A stretch of DNA of 64,000 nt from contig NC_058496.1 of assembly GCF_020382885.2 (NCBI RefSeq), forward strand, positions 7,866,501 to 7,930,500, written 5' to 3'. The position numbers and the translations under genes are program-made. Below, one piece after another: positions 14,285 to 24,233 of this stretch. The notes below the pieces were generated by a model that made no database searches, had not been told where the DNA came from, and saw nothing but the letters and a program-made list of their open reading frames with translations. Numbering within the stretch: position 1 is the first letter of the stretch; each line of letters opens with the position of its first letter. This stretch comes from Scatophagus argus (Eukaryota > Chordata > Actinopteri > Scatophagidae).

Positions 14285-14683
14285 GGAATCAATATTTTTC
14301 CAAAATACATTGTAATGTGCATTTTACTAAATTCATTCAAATTGAGATGAGAGTCAGACATTTATCACAAAGGTAGGAGGTAGATAAACATATAAAGAGG
14401 TGGTTTGCAAACGAAATCGTCCCCGAAGGATGAATCTACTCTTGAGTTTTATTCTAGCATTTGGCTCCGAGTAAAACACTGTGTCACCACAAACATTAAA
14501 TGCACTGTCATGAAATTTAGTACATTCATGTCCCCAGTCGAGCTAATCTGGAACTCTTCAATTCAGCATCAGCTCAAAAATATCATTTCTGTAAACATAT
14601 TAGCATTCTGTCGTTAGCAGTCAGCTTGCTTACAAACTCAGTATTTTGCCATGTTGAAGAACTGCTACCGAGCTCTGCTCAGA

Positions 14684-14756
14684 GCCCGGATAGCTCAGTC
14701 GGTAGAGCATCAGACTTTTAATCTGAGGGTCCAGGGTTCAAGTCCCTGTTCGGGCG
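14684..14756 (+). tRNA. tRNA-Lys (anticodon UUU)
   Basis: A 73-nt cloverleaf. The acceptor stem GCCCGGA pairs with TTCGGGC, discriminator G. The D arm contains AGCTCAGTCGGTAGAGC (A box). The anticodon stem is TCAGA/TCTGA with loop CTTTTAA, so the anticodon TTT is at 14717-14719. The T arm is CAGGGTTCAAGTCCCTG (B box). No intron. A T-run at 14764-14767 is the expected Pol III terminator. Confidence 0.97.
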
Positions 14757-15008
14757 AAAAGACTTTTGTTCGTATCCCCCAAGCTTAGTGGGTTCTCCAC
14801 GGTGCGATACGCGTGGGCGACCTCTCACCGGCCCCTCTTTCAACAACAGACAAGCTGGAAGGCAGAGTACTTTTAAAAATGGTTTAAGAGACTGCTTTCG
14901 CCTTTGAAATAGAAATTACAGGATGTGATTTAACGACATCAACCTCCCTTCGAAGTACACATTCACAAACTTGGTTGCTGGTTTGAAGACTGCGAACAAA
15001 ATCGCAAT
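14757..15008. other. Spacer between convergent tRNA genes
   Basis: The sequence near 14780-14845 is more GC-rich than its surroundings, but I could not match it to any snRNA, snoRNA or 5S gene. Apart from the Pol III terminators, I see nothing definable here. Confidence 0.5.
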
Positions 15009-15081
15009 CGCCCGAACAGGGACTTGAACCCTGGACCCTCAGATTAAAAGTCTGATGCTCTACCGACTGAGCTATCCGGGC
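15009..15081 (-). tRNA. tRNA-Lys (anticodon UUU), second identical copy
   Basis: Its reverse complement is identical over all 73 nt to the copy at 14684-14756. Anticodon TTT falls at 15046-15048. A Pol III terminator (AAAA on the plus strand) lies at 14998-15001. The two genes are transcribed toward each other across a 252-bp spacer and form an inverted repeat. Confidence 0.97.
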
Positions 15082-15619
15082 GCTCTGGAGGTGTTATGGA
15101 CAGTATCTCACTTAGATTTATTGATATAAAGAGACTGCCTTCTTGTACGACGGTGTCGTGTCTTATTCGTCGATTACTTGAACTAATTAGGACGATTTAA
15201 ACAACATGTATTAGTACGCCTGCGTCTGATCAAATACAACATCGACGCAGGACCTGATTTTCGGTTTCCTCAAAGATGTCAGACTTGCGACATCTTGCTG
15301 CTATTTGGATAAAAATACTTTATTATTTGATATATTATTTAGCGTTCGTCCGCGTTTAAGACATTTTCACTGTGTTTTTCTTTAAAATAAAAGGAATTTG
15401 TCTGTTTTCTGCCTGGGACAGAAGCGAAAACGGAAGTACGTTGGGGTCAACCTCGGTGCTTCCCGTCGTCCTCTGGGCTAACTACCGGAAGTCGTAAACT
15501 AGCATGTGAAGATAGTTAGACTCTCAGCAGTGGCGTTTCTGATCAGTTAGTAACGATTAAGAAAATGTGACACCCTTTTATACAACTCGGTCCAACCTTT
15601 CTAGCCAGTTTTGCTGAAA

Positions 15620-17812
15620 ATGTCAGTGTTTAGCTTCACCGCTAAACGCACATGCCGCGGTGTGCCACTGAAAATCTTTCGACCATCATTTAACGTGTTG
15701 ACAAACGCGACCAACTTCCACAGAAGAAGAGACAGCAGCCCGCAGAGCCACATCGCAACTGTAGGCCGTCTGTTTAGCTCTGAACCGCGCAATCCCAAGG
15801 TAAATTAAAGGTCATTGAGTACATGAATTGCGTTCAGTCTATTTTGAAACCAATAATGGCATGTTAGTTTGATACCTCACTGTCTCCACTGATAGGTCCC
15901 AGAGTTCCCGACGTGGGAATTAGTACCAGAGGACCAACTACCCCCGGTAATATGATCATGAGTGACTGAGTGGATGTAAACCATTACAAGACCAGCATGG
16001 TGTTAAAGTAATCATTGGTGACCTAATAGCTTGACATACATGTTAAATTTTAGATGTTCAGCTGAAAGCACATTTTGGGGTCGGGGAAGCCAATGTTGTA
16101 GTAATGACCACCTAAACTGAGACCAGTTGTAGACCAAGACCAGAGGATAATGAGACTGCAACAAGGCCGACAAGACTTTGAGGGATGGAGACGAAACCAG
16201 CACCAGAGCAGTGCAAGTCCCATGATTTATGACAAACTTAGGATAAATTGTGGAACATGCAAACCATAAGAACTCCCCGAATTAATCTGAAAGATCCACA
16301 TTCCCATAAAAACACTCACAGAAACAAATGATTCTCACCTATTCACCTCTTTTAAGTCCATATATTTATACTGTGTGTGGGTATGTATTAATGTAGATGA
16401 AATGGCTTGATAAAATAACCAAAAGACACTGCAGAGGTGAATTTTGTGAATTTCCTTTGTATTTCTACAAACAAGCATATACAGACAAGCAGTAAGGAGC
16501 AGATATCAACATAATCATCTTTATTCAACAATCCTTTTCCATGTTTTTCCATCCGTCCATTACCAGCTGTTAGGTTTTCTGGATAACATTTGTCTCCAAG
16601 AAACTACCATTAAGTATATATAACGTATCAAACAGTTATTCAACACAGTGATATCTCTGCAGTTGTGGTCTTCATGGGTCTTGAAATAAAATCCCAACTC
16701 ATCTTTCTTGGTTTCCAACTACCGCCAGCGTCAGGTGACCATATGTACAGACACGCATGTTTTGCTAGCTGTAATCATTCCTGCTCTTCTTATTGGCCAT
16801 TAAATGTTCTTTTCCTAACGTAAAATGTGTTCAGAGGTTCATCTGTAGCTGACATGATGCTTCAGCAGTAAGACTTGGACAAATCAAGTGGATATTTTTT
16901 AGTGTTTTAGTACCAAATTCCCACTTATTTGTTTTCACAGACAGTTTTCTTGTTTTTCTGTTACAGAGGATTAATACATAAAAAAGGAAATTCTGTTATA
17001 CTGTAGTAAAAAGAAAACTCAGTATGTTTTTCTTTTTTCTAAGGCCCATGAAGATAAAAATCATACAGTGTTGTCAGCAGAGATTACCAAAGATCAAAGA
17101 TCAAATGATGGGGCATGAATCGTTTAACGTTTAACGATAAGACATCATTAATAGTTATAATGACTTTACTCAGTGGTTATTTACAGGCGTTTGGAAACTC
17201 TTCCACCCACGTTTCTAAGTCTGATGCCGTTGATGTTACAGCCTGCCCAAATCTCTGGTGACCTGGTGGACAAACTGGAGCGCCTGGCCTTGGTTGACTT
17301 CCGCACCAAACAGGGACTGGTGTGTTTGGAGAAAGCTATACGATTTGCAGATCAGCTTCATGGTGTTGACACGTCAGGGGTTGAACCAATGGATTCGGTT
17401 CTGGAGGACAGGTGTAGTACAGACTGTTATGAAAAGCAGCATGTTTACATGTGCGCCTCTTCGTCAGTTACAACTCTTGTGAAGCCTGTAATGTGAATGT
17501 AGTCCCCATTTTATACGTGCACTTTCAGGTCCTTAGAGCTGAGGGACGATGCAGTGATGGAAGGAGACTGTGCTGAAGAGCTGCTTCAGCTCTCCAAAAA
17601 CACAGTTGAAGAATATTTTGTGGCACCGCCCGGTAAGAAGACACCTGACCTGCTTTTCAGCACGGCTTCAATAGGTTGCAGGTTATCGGGATGCTGAGTA
17701 AAATTAAATTCATTGTGAAAATCCTTAATTTATTTGTTTTCTTACCACAGGAAATATTCCTCTGCCAACGAGGGAGAAGAGGGCTGCCATGCTGAAACAC
17801 TCAGAGTTCTGA
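15620..17812 (+). CDS. gatc: Glutamyl-tRNA(Gln) amidotransferase subunit C, mitochondrial
   Basis: Exons 15620-15799, 15896-15946, 17242-17411, 17529-17632 and 17751-17812 give 188 residues. The product is the small subunit of the mitochondrial GatCAB complex, which amidates misacylated Glu-tRNA(Gln) to Gln-tRNA(Gln). Supporting motifs are [33 protein letters not shown] and the C-terminal [11 protein letters not shown], all hallmarks of GatC. The first roughly 50 residues are basic and Ser/Arg/Thr-rich ([14 protein letters not shown]...), consistent with a mitochondrial presequence. The start at 15620 is the first ATG in the frame; the open frame extends upstream without another ATG. Intron 2 is about 1.3 kb, the others short. 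Confidence 0.95.
15947..17241 (+). other. gatc intron 2
   Basis: About 1.3 kb of AT-rich non-coding DNA. Around 16090-16200 there is an imprecise run of gagacc/accaag/agac motifs that looks like a worn interspersed or simple repeat. I see no exon or RNA gene. Confidence 0.6.
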
Positions 17813-18337
17813 TGTTCATGAATTTTTCCTTGATATTTATTGCTGATTTTTTATTTCTGTTTCTATGTGAAGATTGTTTTCATAGTATTTGGAAATTGAA
17901 ACCTGCTGTTGATAGATTTTCTGGTTTCATTTATGTTTCAGCCTCAGTTTAGTTTCAGTGTCACAGGTTGTGAGTGAGCATTGTTAGCATTCAGTGACAT
18001 GCAGTGCAGCTGCACAGTGGAAGTACATTGTTGTTGTTTTCATTTGTGATTTACACCATAGTTTGCATGTGTCCAGCTTTAATTCTGGTGTTGAACTTTA
18101 AAAAAAAAACAAATCCAAACATTTAATACTTAATGTTTCATCTCAGTTTTGTTTCCACAGAAAGCATGTTTCAGGTATGTGGCTAAAAATAAGTCTATGA
18201 CGAGTTTGTTAGACTGTTGCTCCACTTGTTTGACAATGTTTTGTTGCTGTGAATACTTAAAATAGCTTTAGGCAACTTTAGTTGTGATGAAAACAATTGC
18301 AAAGACCCACAGCAGCTGCGTCATGTTAAGAAAAATG

Positions 18338-18380
18338 GAAAACGAAAGTTATCCATGCTGGGGAGGGAAAACGAAAGTTT
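18338..18380 (+). promoter_or_regulatory. isg15: Two interferon-stimulated response elements (ISRE)
   Basis: GAAAACGAAAGTT at 18338-18350 and again, with one further T, at 18367-18380 fit the ISRE/IRF pattern GAAANNGAAANT. They lie 40-80 bp upstream of the TATA box of isg15. Direct repetition at about 29-bp spacing in the same orientation argues against chance. Confidence 0.9.
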
Positions 18381-18386
18381 GGCAAA

Positions 18387-18424
18387 GGGGGCGGGGCCAG
18401 TCTGGTGAGGCGCCAGGTATATAA
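18387..18424 (+). promoter_or_regulatory. isg15: isg15 core promoter: GC box and TATA box
   Basis: A GC box (GGGGGCGGGGCC) spans 18387-18398 and a TATA box (TATATAA) spans 18418-18424. Transcription would be expected to start near 18450, giving a short non-coding first exon that ends at the donor after 18543. Confidence 0.85.
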
Positions 18425-18635
18425 GCTCGTGCGGCACAAACTCGTAGCAAAGCGCCGGCTGAGCATCATCTGTTTGCTGTGTCACCGCGTCCAAACTTCA
18501 ATACAAGTTTTTATTCTGAGGAGTTTTCTAAAGCGATCGCAAGGTAAGAGTCTCTCTTTATCAGCGCCATACTTGTGAAAAGTTATTTTTCTTGTTTTTA
18601 ATATGTGCTGAATGCTCTTTCAGGCCCGTGTCATC

Positions 18636-19103
18636 ATGGATATAAACATTGTCATGCTGAATGGGACGTCTCACACGCTGAGGGTGAACCCATTCGACAA
18701 AGTGGGCGATCTGAAAATGCGCATCCGCGATATATTCTGCGTTGCCCCTGAGAGGCAGAAGCTGATCTTTGTCAACGGCCAGAAGACGACTCTCAGCGAC
18801 GACTCCAGGACCATCAGCTCGTACGGTCTGCAGTCCGGCTCCCAGGTGTCCCTGCTGATCACCGAGCCGCCGACCATCCAAGTGTTCCTCAAAAACGAAA
18901 AGGGCCAAAACAGCACCTACGATATCAAACCTGACGAGACCGTCAGCACCTTCAAGTCCAAAGTCGAGGCCCGAGAGGGGGTCCCGGTGAGCCAGCAGAG
19001 GCTCCTACACGAAAGCAAGGAGATGACAGGAGGAAAACTGGCGGACTACAACGTCAAGAATCAGAGCACCATCTACCTGATGCTGCGCCTGAGAGGAGGC
19101 TGA
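18636..19103 (+). CDS. isg15: ISG15 ubiquitin-like modifier
   Basis: 155 residues in one coding exon. A non-coding exon 1 ends at 18543, and the acceptor places exon 2 from 18624. The protein has two tandem ubiquitin-like domains, about residues 1-75 and 80-155, joined by TEPPT. It ends exactly in LRLRGG, the conjugation tail used by ISG15 and ubiquitin, with no residues after the glycines, so no C-terminal processing would be needed. Known role: covalent ISGylation of targets and antiviral defence, strongly induced by interferon, which agrees with the upstream ISREs. The ATG at 18636 begins MDINIVMLNG; upstream in-frame sequence belongs to intron/5' UTR. A poly(A) signal AATAAA is at 19332-19337. 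Confidence 0.95.
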   Translation: MDINIVMLNGTSHTLRVNPFDKVGDLKMRIRDIFCVAPERQKLIFVNGQKTTLSDDSRTISSYGLQSGSQVSLLITEPPTIQVFLKNEKGQNSTYDIKPDETVSTFKSKVEAREGVPVSQQRLLHESKEMTGGKLADYNVKNQSTIYLMLRLRGG

Positions 19104-19337
19104 GGACACTTCTGCTTAGTGTACCAGCAGGTTAACATACTGCACATTCGTTCACTTTATATAAATGAATTCGGACAGACTTAGTACCAGATTTCTTATT
19201 TAATTGTACCTTCCTTTGTAAAAAACCAGTACATTCCCCACATGTGTCATTCTGACAAAACTTGAGAGTTTGTTTCGTCTTAATATATTAATTTTTGTAT
19301 TGCTCACTCAACATGTGATGATACCTTTTAAAATAAA

Positions 19338-19861
19338 GTTTCCAATGTGAATTCATGTGCATCATTGCATCATTTCCTCAACTCGGAGGCGGAGCTGCAA
19401 GTTTAAAAAAAAGGCACTTTAGCATTAGATTTCAAACTGAAATCCAATATATGAAATTGATTGGCTCAATTAATTAATTCCATGTTTACTATTAAACTGT
19501 ATAGTTTATTCTTTTTCTTTCATGGTATCATCACGGTGTGCAATGCTGCTGCAGCACTGTAACTTCCCAGCCTGGGCTCAATAAAGTATATCTATCTATC
19601 TAAAATCATGGCAGTGTTTTTTTAAAAAAACAAATTTATAATAAACTATACTTACTATGTTCTGTTAATAGAAACACAAACTGTCATAGCAGCTTGTTAT
19701 AACGGCTCAAACTCATTGGTTGGTTTGGAGATCATCAGAAGAGCTACTGCACTTGAACAAAAGTCCAGATTAGGAACAGTCACACAGTGGTAGTACGGTA
19801 AACAGCCCGAAGAAGCAGTTTTCCTCCAGCTTCAGCCTCTGCGACAAAATCAAAGGCAGCT
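19338..19861. other. Intergenic, isg15/pxmp2 convergent 3' ends, with LINE-type tail
   Basis: Mostly AT-rich. At about 19540-19602 a sequence ends in an AATAAAGTATATCTATC-like tail, typical of 3' ends of fish L2/Rex1-group LINEs (or SINEs using them), plus strand. No other feature is recognisable. Confidence 0.5.
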
Positions 19862-22238
19862 TTATTTCCTCACAGATGCGAGGTAGGCATACCAAAACAA
19901 GGCGATCATGTTGGCAAACAGCACTCGGAACTGAAAGCACAGAAAAACACAGGGGGAAAACCATTAGTGCTGTCAGTGTGTGTGACTCATCAGTTCTTCT
20001 GTGACAGGAAGCCGATGAAATACAAACCTGAACAGGCACAAAGTTGATGTTGATGAACTGGAAGGGAGTCCAAACTTTCCAGTTCATTTTTAAAGCAGTC
20101 CAGTAACTCGCTTTCATCTTCTTTTCAAAGTCTCCCCATCCTTTAGCCTGAAAACAGACCGGAATGACTATAGGTTGACCTTTATTTTGAAATTTTGCAT
20201 TTTATCCTATCAAAAATAAATAAATAAATAAAACTTCAGCACGCAAATTCTTCACATCAAAACCCAGTCCTGGGGAGCAGGACTGAACAAAACCAGTGTT
20301 ACAAACTAGTGGCACAGGGTTTAAAAGACAGAGCTGTTTATTAAGCAGGAAGCATCTTATTAAAGATGCTATCAGGCTACATAATCGAAGGTTAGTGTCC
20401 GGTATTTTTTAAAGTATTTTCCAGTGGCGGCTGGTGCTGAAATTGATTGGGTGGGCTAACAAATTTTAGCCATAGAATTGGAGGTTAAAGTAAAAGTAAC
20501 ATTCTCATTCCCTCTCTCACAATTTATATATTTATATTATATTTATATACTTGCGCACACGCGCACGTACACACACGCGCCGTTTTGACAATTTTTTTCT
20601 TCATAGGACATTGAAGAAAACGGATTATTAAGAAGATGATCCACCTTATTCATGTTAGCACTAATGGCTAAATGAACCAGCCCAAATGACAAGTAAACCA
20701 CACCTGTCAATATTTAACCGGCACCAGCTCGCTGCCGATTGGTTAGAACCGATCAGCCTGTGGGCCTGCATGAAGTCAGCCCAAATGGTCAGTAAATAAA
20801 GAGGGTGGAACATGATACCCGTCAATCATTTACACCTGGAAAATAAGTAAGAGTAGATTTGATGTGCTTGCACTGCATACAATTAGCCCATTTAGAGATA
20901 TCCTGTGTTATTCTTTTAACTATTTGGTGCTGTCGCCACTTTAGGTTTCACTAAAACTAAACCTTAAACGTATAACAATCTGTTGTCTGTAGGGAGGGCT
21001 TAGCCCCACTAGCCCATTTATACCAGCCGTCACTGGTCTTTTCATTTTATCCGTACAAGAGACTAAAAAGTCCAGGATCTGACCATTCTTGTTTGTAATC
21101 TGTTTCTTCTAAGTCAACTTTATGCCACTGCAATAAATCAAATCAGTGATGGGACGCCCACTGATCTGCGAGATGACCCACCTCCAAGATGTTCATAACA
21201 AAGTAGAAAAGCAGCAGAAAGCCAGGGGCAAAAAAAAGTCGGTCCAGTAGCAGCCGTTTGACGATGCAGTACGGGTCTGTGCTGGGCATCCACACCTCCA
21301 TCAGCTGGTAAAAGTAATGGCTCACTGGTCCAGTAATAAACAACCTGCAACAGACAACAAGGCACAATGGCACTGCACAAGAAGACTTAAACAATGGATG
21401 GATGGTGTAACTTTGAGATCCAAAGATTTTAACATGGAATACTGTGTACTATGTGCTGTCACTAACACTAATTATACTGTACCTTAGTCACAGTCTGGAG
21501 CACATTATTTTAATCTTCTCAGATAAGGTAAGATAGGCCCTTATTTGTCCCGCAGTGGGGAAAAGCATGTCAACCCTCAGTTTTGGCTCAGTGTAAAGTC
21601 TCACCCATAAATGGCATAGCGTGTAGCTCCAGCTGTGTCAATCGCATTGACGGGACCCCCATTTTTGGCCTTTTTTCTTGCCTCCAAAATCTGAGACAGT
21701 AGATTTCCTAAAGCTGAGAGGACGCCACTGAAAACATCAAGAACAAACAAACACAGCTCTATGAATATGCAACAGGTACACTTCTAATAAGCTACTCTGG
21801 TAGATTGAAATCTGTCAGTAAACGTGTTAGGGGAGGTTTTCCTGGCAGATGCTGATTGGCTGGAGCCGAGGTGATGTCACAAAAGGTCAATCAGTGTTCA
21901 GTCCAAACAAAGACACAATTTGAAGTCAGTAATCAAATGACAACTGCTAACACATGCGGATATGTAGCAACTTAGCTTTATCTGTGCTGTGGTTGACTGA
22001 ATGAGTGCGTCTCCTTTTAAAGTCAAACTGAGGAAACACGCCAGAAAACACAAAGCACCAGCATGCATGATGTCAACAAGCCATACAGCCAGTGTTTTAA
22101 TAGAATAAGTTATAATCGACATACTGACCTCGTTACAGACTTAGTAAGGATGGGGTATTTCTTCAGAAGAACCAGATACTGCTGTAATAAACGGAAATGG
22201 ATGGACGCGTCCCGGACAGGCAGGCTTTCCACAGGCAT
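19862..22238 (-). CDS. pxmp2: Peroxisomal membrane protein 2 (PMP22/MPV17 family)
   Basis: Minus-strand exons in coding order: 22238-22129, 21727-21605, 21344-21182, 20147-20028, 19930-19862 (stop). The product has 194 residues, against 195 in human PXMP2. It is a four-helix channel-like protein of the peroxisomal membrane. Diagnostic family segments are YPILTKSVTSGVLSALGN, FITGPVSHYFYQLME, LLLDRLFFAPGFLLLFYFV, NWKVWTPFQFININFVPVQ and FRVLFANMIALFWYAYLAS. The last two form the MPV17/PMP22 signature. The protein is converging with isg15. The intron between 20148 and 21181 carries a hAT-type MITE. Confidence 0.95.
20422..21035. mobile_element. Non-autonomous hAT-type DNA transposon (MITE)
   Basis: 614 bp bounded by 14-bp terminal inverted repeats, CAGTGGCGGCTGGT at 20422-20435 and ACCAGCCGTCACTG at 21022-21035 (one mismatch). 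Flanking 8-bp direct repeats GTATTTTC (20414-20421) and GTCTTTTC (21036-21043) agree at 7 of 8 positions. The CAGTG termini and 8-bp target duplication are hAT hallmarks. No transposase frame is inside. It sits in a pxmp2 intron. Confidence 0.88.
21515..21565 (-). mobile_element. LINE 3' tail fragment
   Basis: Read on the minus strand, the stretch gives CCCCACTGCGGGACAAATAAGG followed by CTATCTTACCTTATCT-like repeats. That matches the 3' end of L2/Rex-like fish LINEs or their derived SINEs. Only the tail is visible. Confidence 0.5.
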
Positions 22239-23179
22239 TGTCTGCTCTTTAGCTGTGCAAACATTACCGCGATGGAAGTGACAGGGGCGAAGTTGAGGAG
22301 AACGCTTCCGGTCGACGTCATTGCGTCAGCGGTGCAGTCACGCCCACAGGTCGACGGCCATACAAACCGAATGTTTGTTGAACTGCATGTAGAACTGCGA
22401 CAGTAGAAAAGTAAAGAATAATAGAAATAGAGGTGATGAAATGCGCAAAGTTAAACTCTATGCTAACTGGACTATTGGTGTAACAACATAAAGAACTGAT
22501 TCTTTAACAGTTCAAATTGTACAAATGCTTTTGATAAAGGCTATAAGCGTGACAGCCGCTTAACATCTTAAAAGCCAATCTGCTAGTTTACGTCGATTTT
22601 TCCAGAGGGCAAAAACACAGCTTACTAACGTGAGCTTAGTTTAACGCATAGTGTGTGAAACATATTGCATATCATCAGCGTTGAACCTTGCAAGATGCAA
22701 CACAGCTACAAATTGGCACTGAGAACCCTGAATGCAACGACCGTGATATAATCTATAGGTTCAGGTAAAGCTGGAACATGAATATACGTGAAACTAACAA
22801 ATAGCCATTGTGTTTAACAGCAGCATTAACATTTTTGTCAACTATTTGAAAAGGTGAATACAGCCAGAAACTGCACATCAAAGCATGCAGTTTTACAAAT
22901 GATGCTTGCACCAAATGAAGCATAACAAAAAGGCTTCTAAGGCCATTAATAGTGTGTAATAAACATCAAATGTTTACAGCCACTTAGAGATGAGTAATCA
23001 ATTAAAAATAATCTGGCAGGGCATTGTGTGTTTTGGTTCTACGTCTCCTGCCACTCCACTTCTACGGTGCATCTCGTGCTGATCTATTTGCCTTGCATTT
23101 CTTTAGCCTTGTGATTTTACAACCAAATTTTTTAAACTTTTGGCTGTTAAGTGCACTCAAATTCACAAAAGCTGATAAC
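22239..23179. other. Intergenic, pxmp2 promoter side
   Basis: The first 100 bp or so beyond the pxmp2 start is richer in CpG, as expected for its promoter. The rest is AT-rich with no exon or RNA gene that I can support, up to the LINE fragment. Confidence 0.5.
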
Positions 23180-23920
23180 AAAGAGCGGGTGGACAGCATT
23201 GAGTTCCTGGGCATCCACATTTCCTCTGACCTCTCCTGGTCAGTGAACACCTCACACGTGTTGAGTAAGGCCCAACAACGGCTCTTCTTTCTCAGGAAGT
23301 TGAAACGGACTGGACTGTCTACTCAGCTGCTTGTGAACTTTTACAGAGCCACAATCGAAAGCATCCTGTGTCTCAGTGTGACTGTGTGGTATGGCAGTTG
23401 CACAGCACAGGACAGGGAGGACTTAACCCGGGTGGTGAGGACAGCACAGGGGATTGTGGGCTGCAGTCTACCAGATCTGGACTCAGTTTAGGCTGCCCGA
23501 GTCCAGAAGAAGGCAAGACGCATTGCCACAGACCCCACCCACCCGGGCAACAAACTGTTTGTACCGCTTCCATCAGGAAAGCGGTACAGGAACATTAAAC
23601 CCAGCACCAACAGACTCAGGGACAGCTTCTTCCCCAGAGCTGTTAAAGCAATAACCCCCATACAGTGACACACTCACGTCCCACACCCCTACAGGACTTC
23701 ACACATACACCCTCCCCCGTCTATCTGCATACACACACACAGCATACCATAGACTGGCACTAAGTGCACTTTATCTACCTCATTCTCTATTTCATATTTT
23801 TTCTTAAGTGTGCAATTTTAATTTTCTGCTGACTATTTATAAGTGTGTTTTTAAGCCGAGAATCTGCACAAAATTGCGTTATGCTTGCATAATGACAATA
23901 AAGACTCTTGAATCTTGAAG
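23180..23920 (+). mobile_element. 5'-truncated L2/CR1-group LINE, reverse transcriptase C-terminal end
   Basis: Translation gives the C-terminal part of a LINE ORF2: FLGIHISSDLSW, KAQQRLFFLRKLKR, LLVNFYRATIESIL and FFPRAVKAI, one in-frame stop apart from a continuous reading frame (stop at 23489-23491). The 3' end carries AATGACAATAAAGACTCTTGAATCTTGAA, with a short repeated terminal motif typical of L2-like elements. The 5' part of the element is missing. The 5' boundary is approximate. Confidence 0.85.
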
Positions 23921-24233
23921 TGATCCTGAAACTCTCCAGGGGAGTATGGGCAGCTTTTTAATAGAACAGTTTCAATAAAAAAAGGACACATATTTACAAT
24001 GTTGAAAAAGCCAAGAACTACAAAGGACACAAAGTTGTATCACAATGATGAAATACAAACACAAATTCAGTGAACAGCACAGAACATAACAAACGTGAAC
24101 TCTTTTGTAAACAAACAAACAAAAATGTATCTGCACGTCCTGTTGCTAAAACATGAGACTGAAAAAGCTTATAGGTGGGTTTGGTCTCTAGTTAACCAAC
24201 AAACATGTTAGAAAAGGTGACATGCGTAACAAC

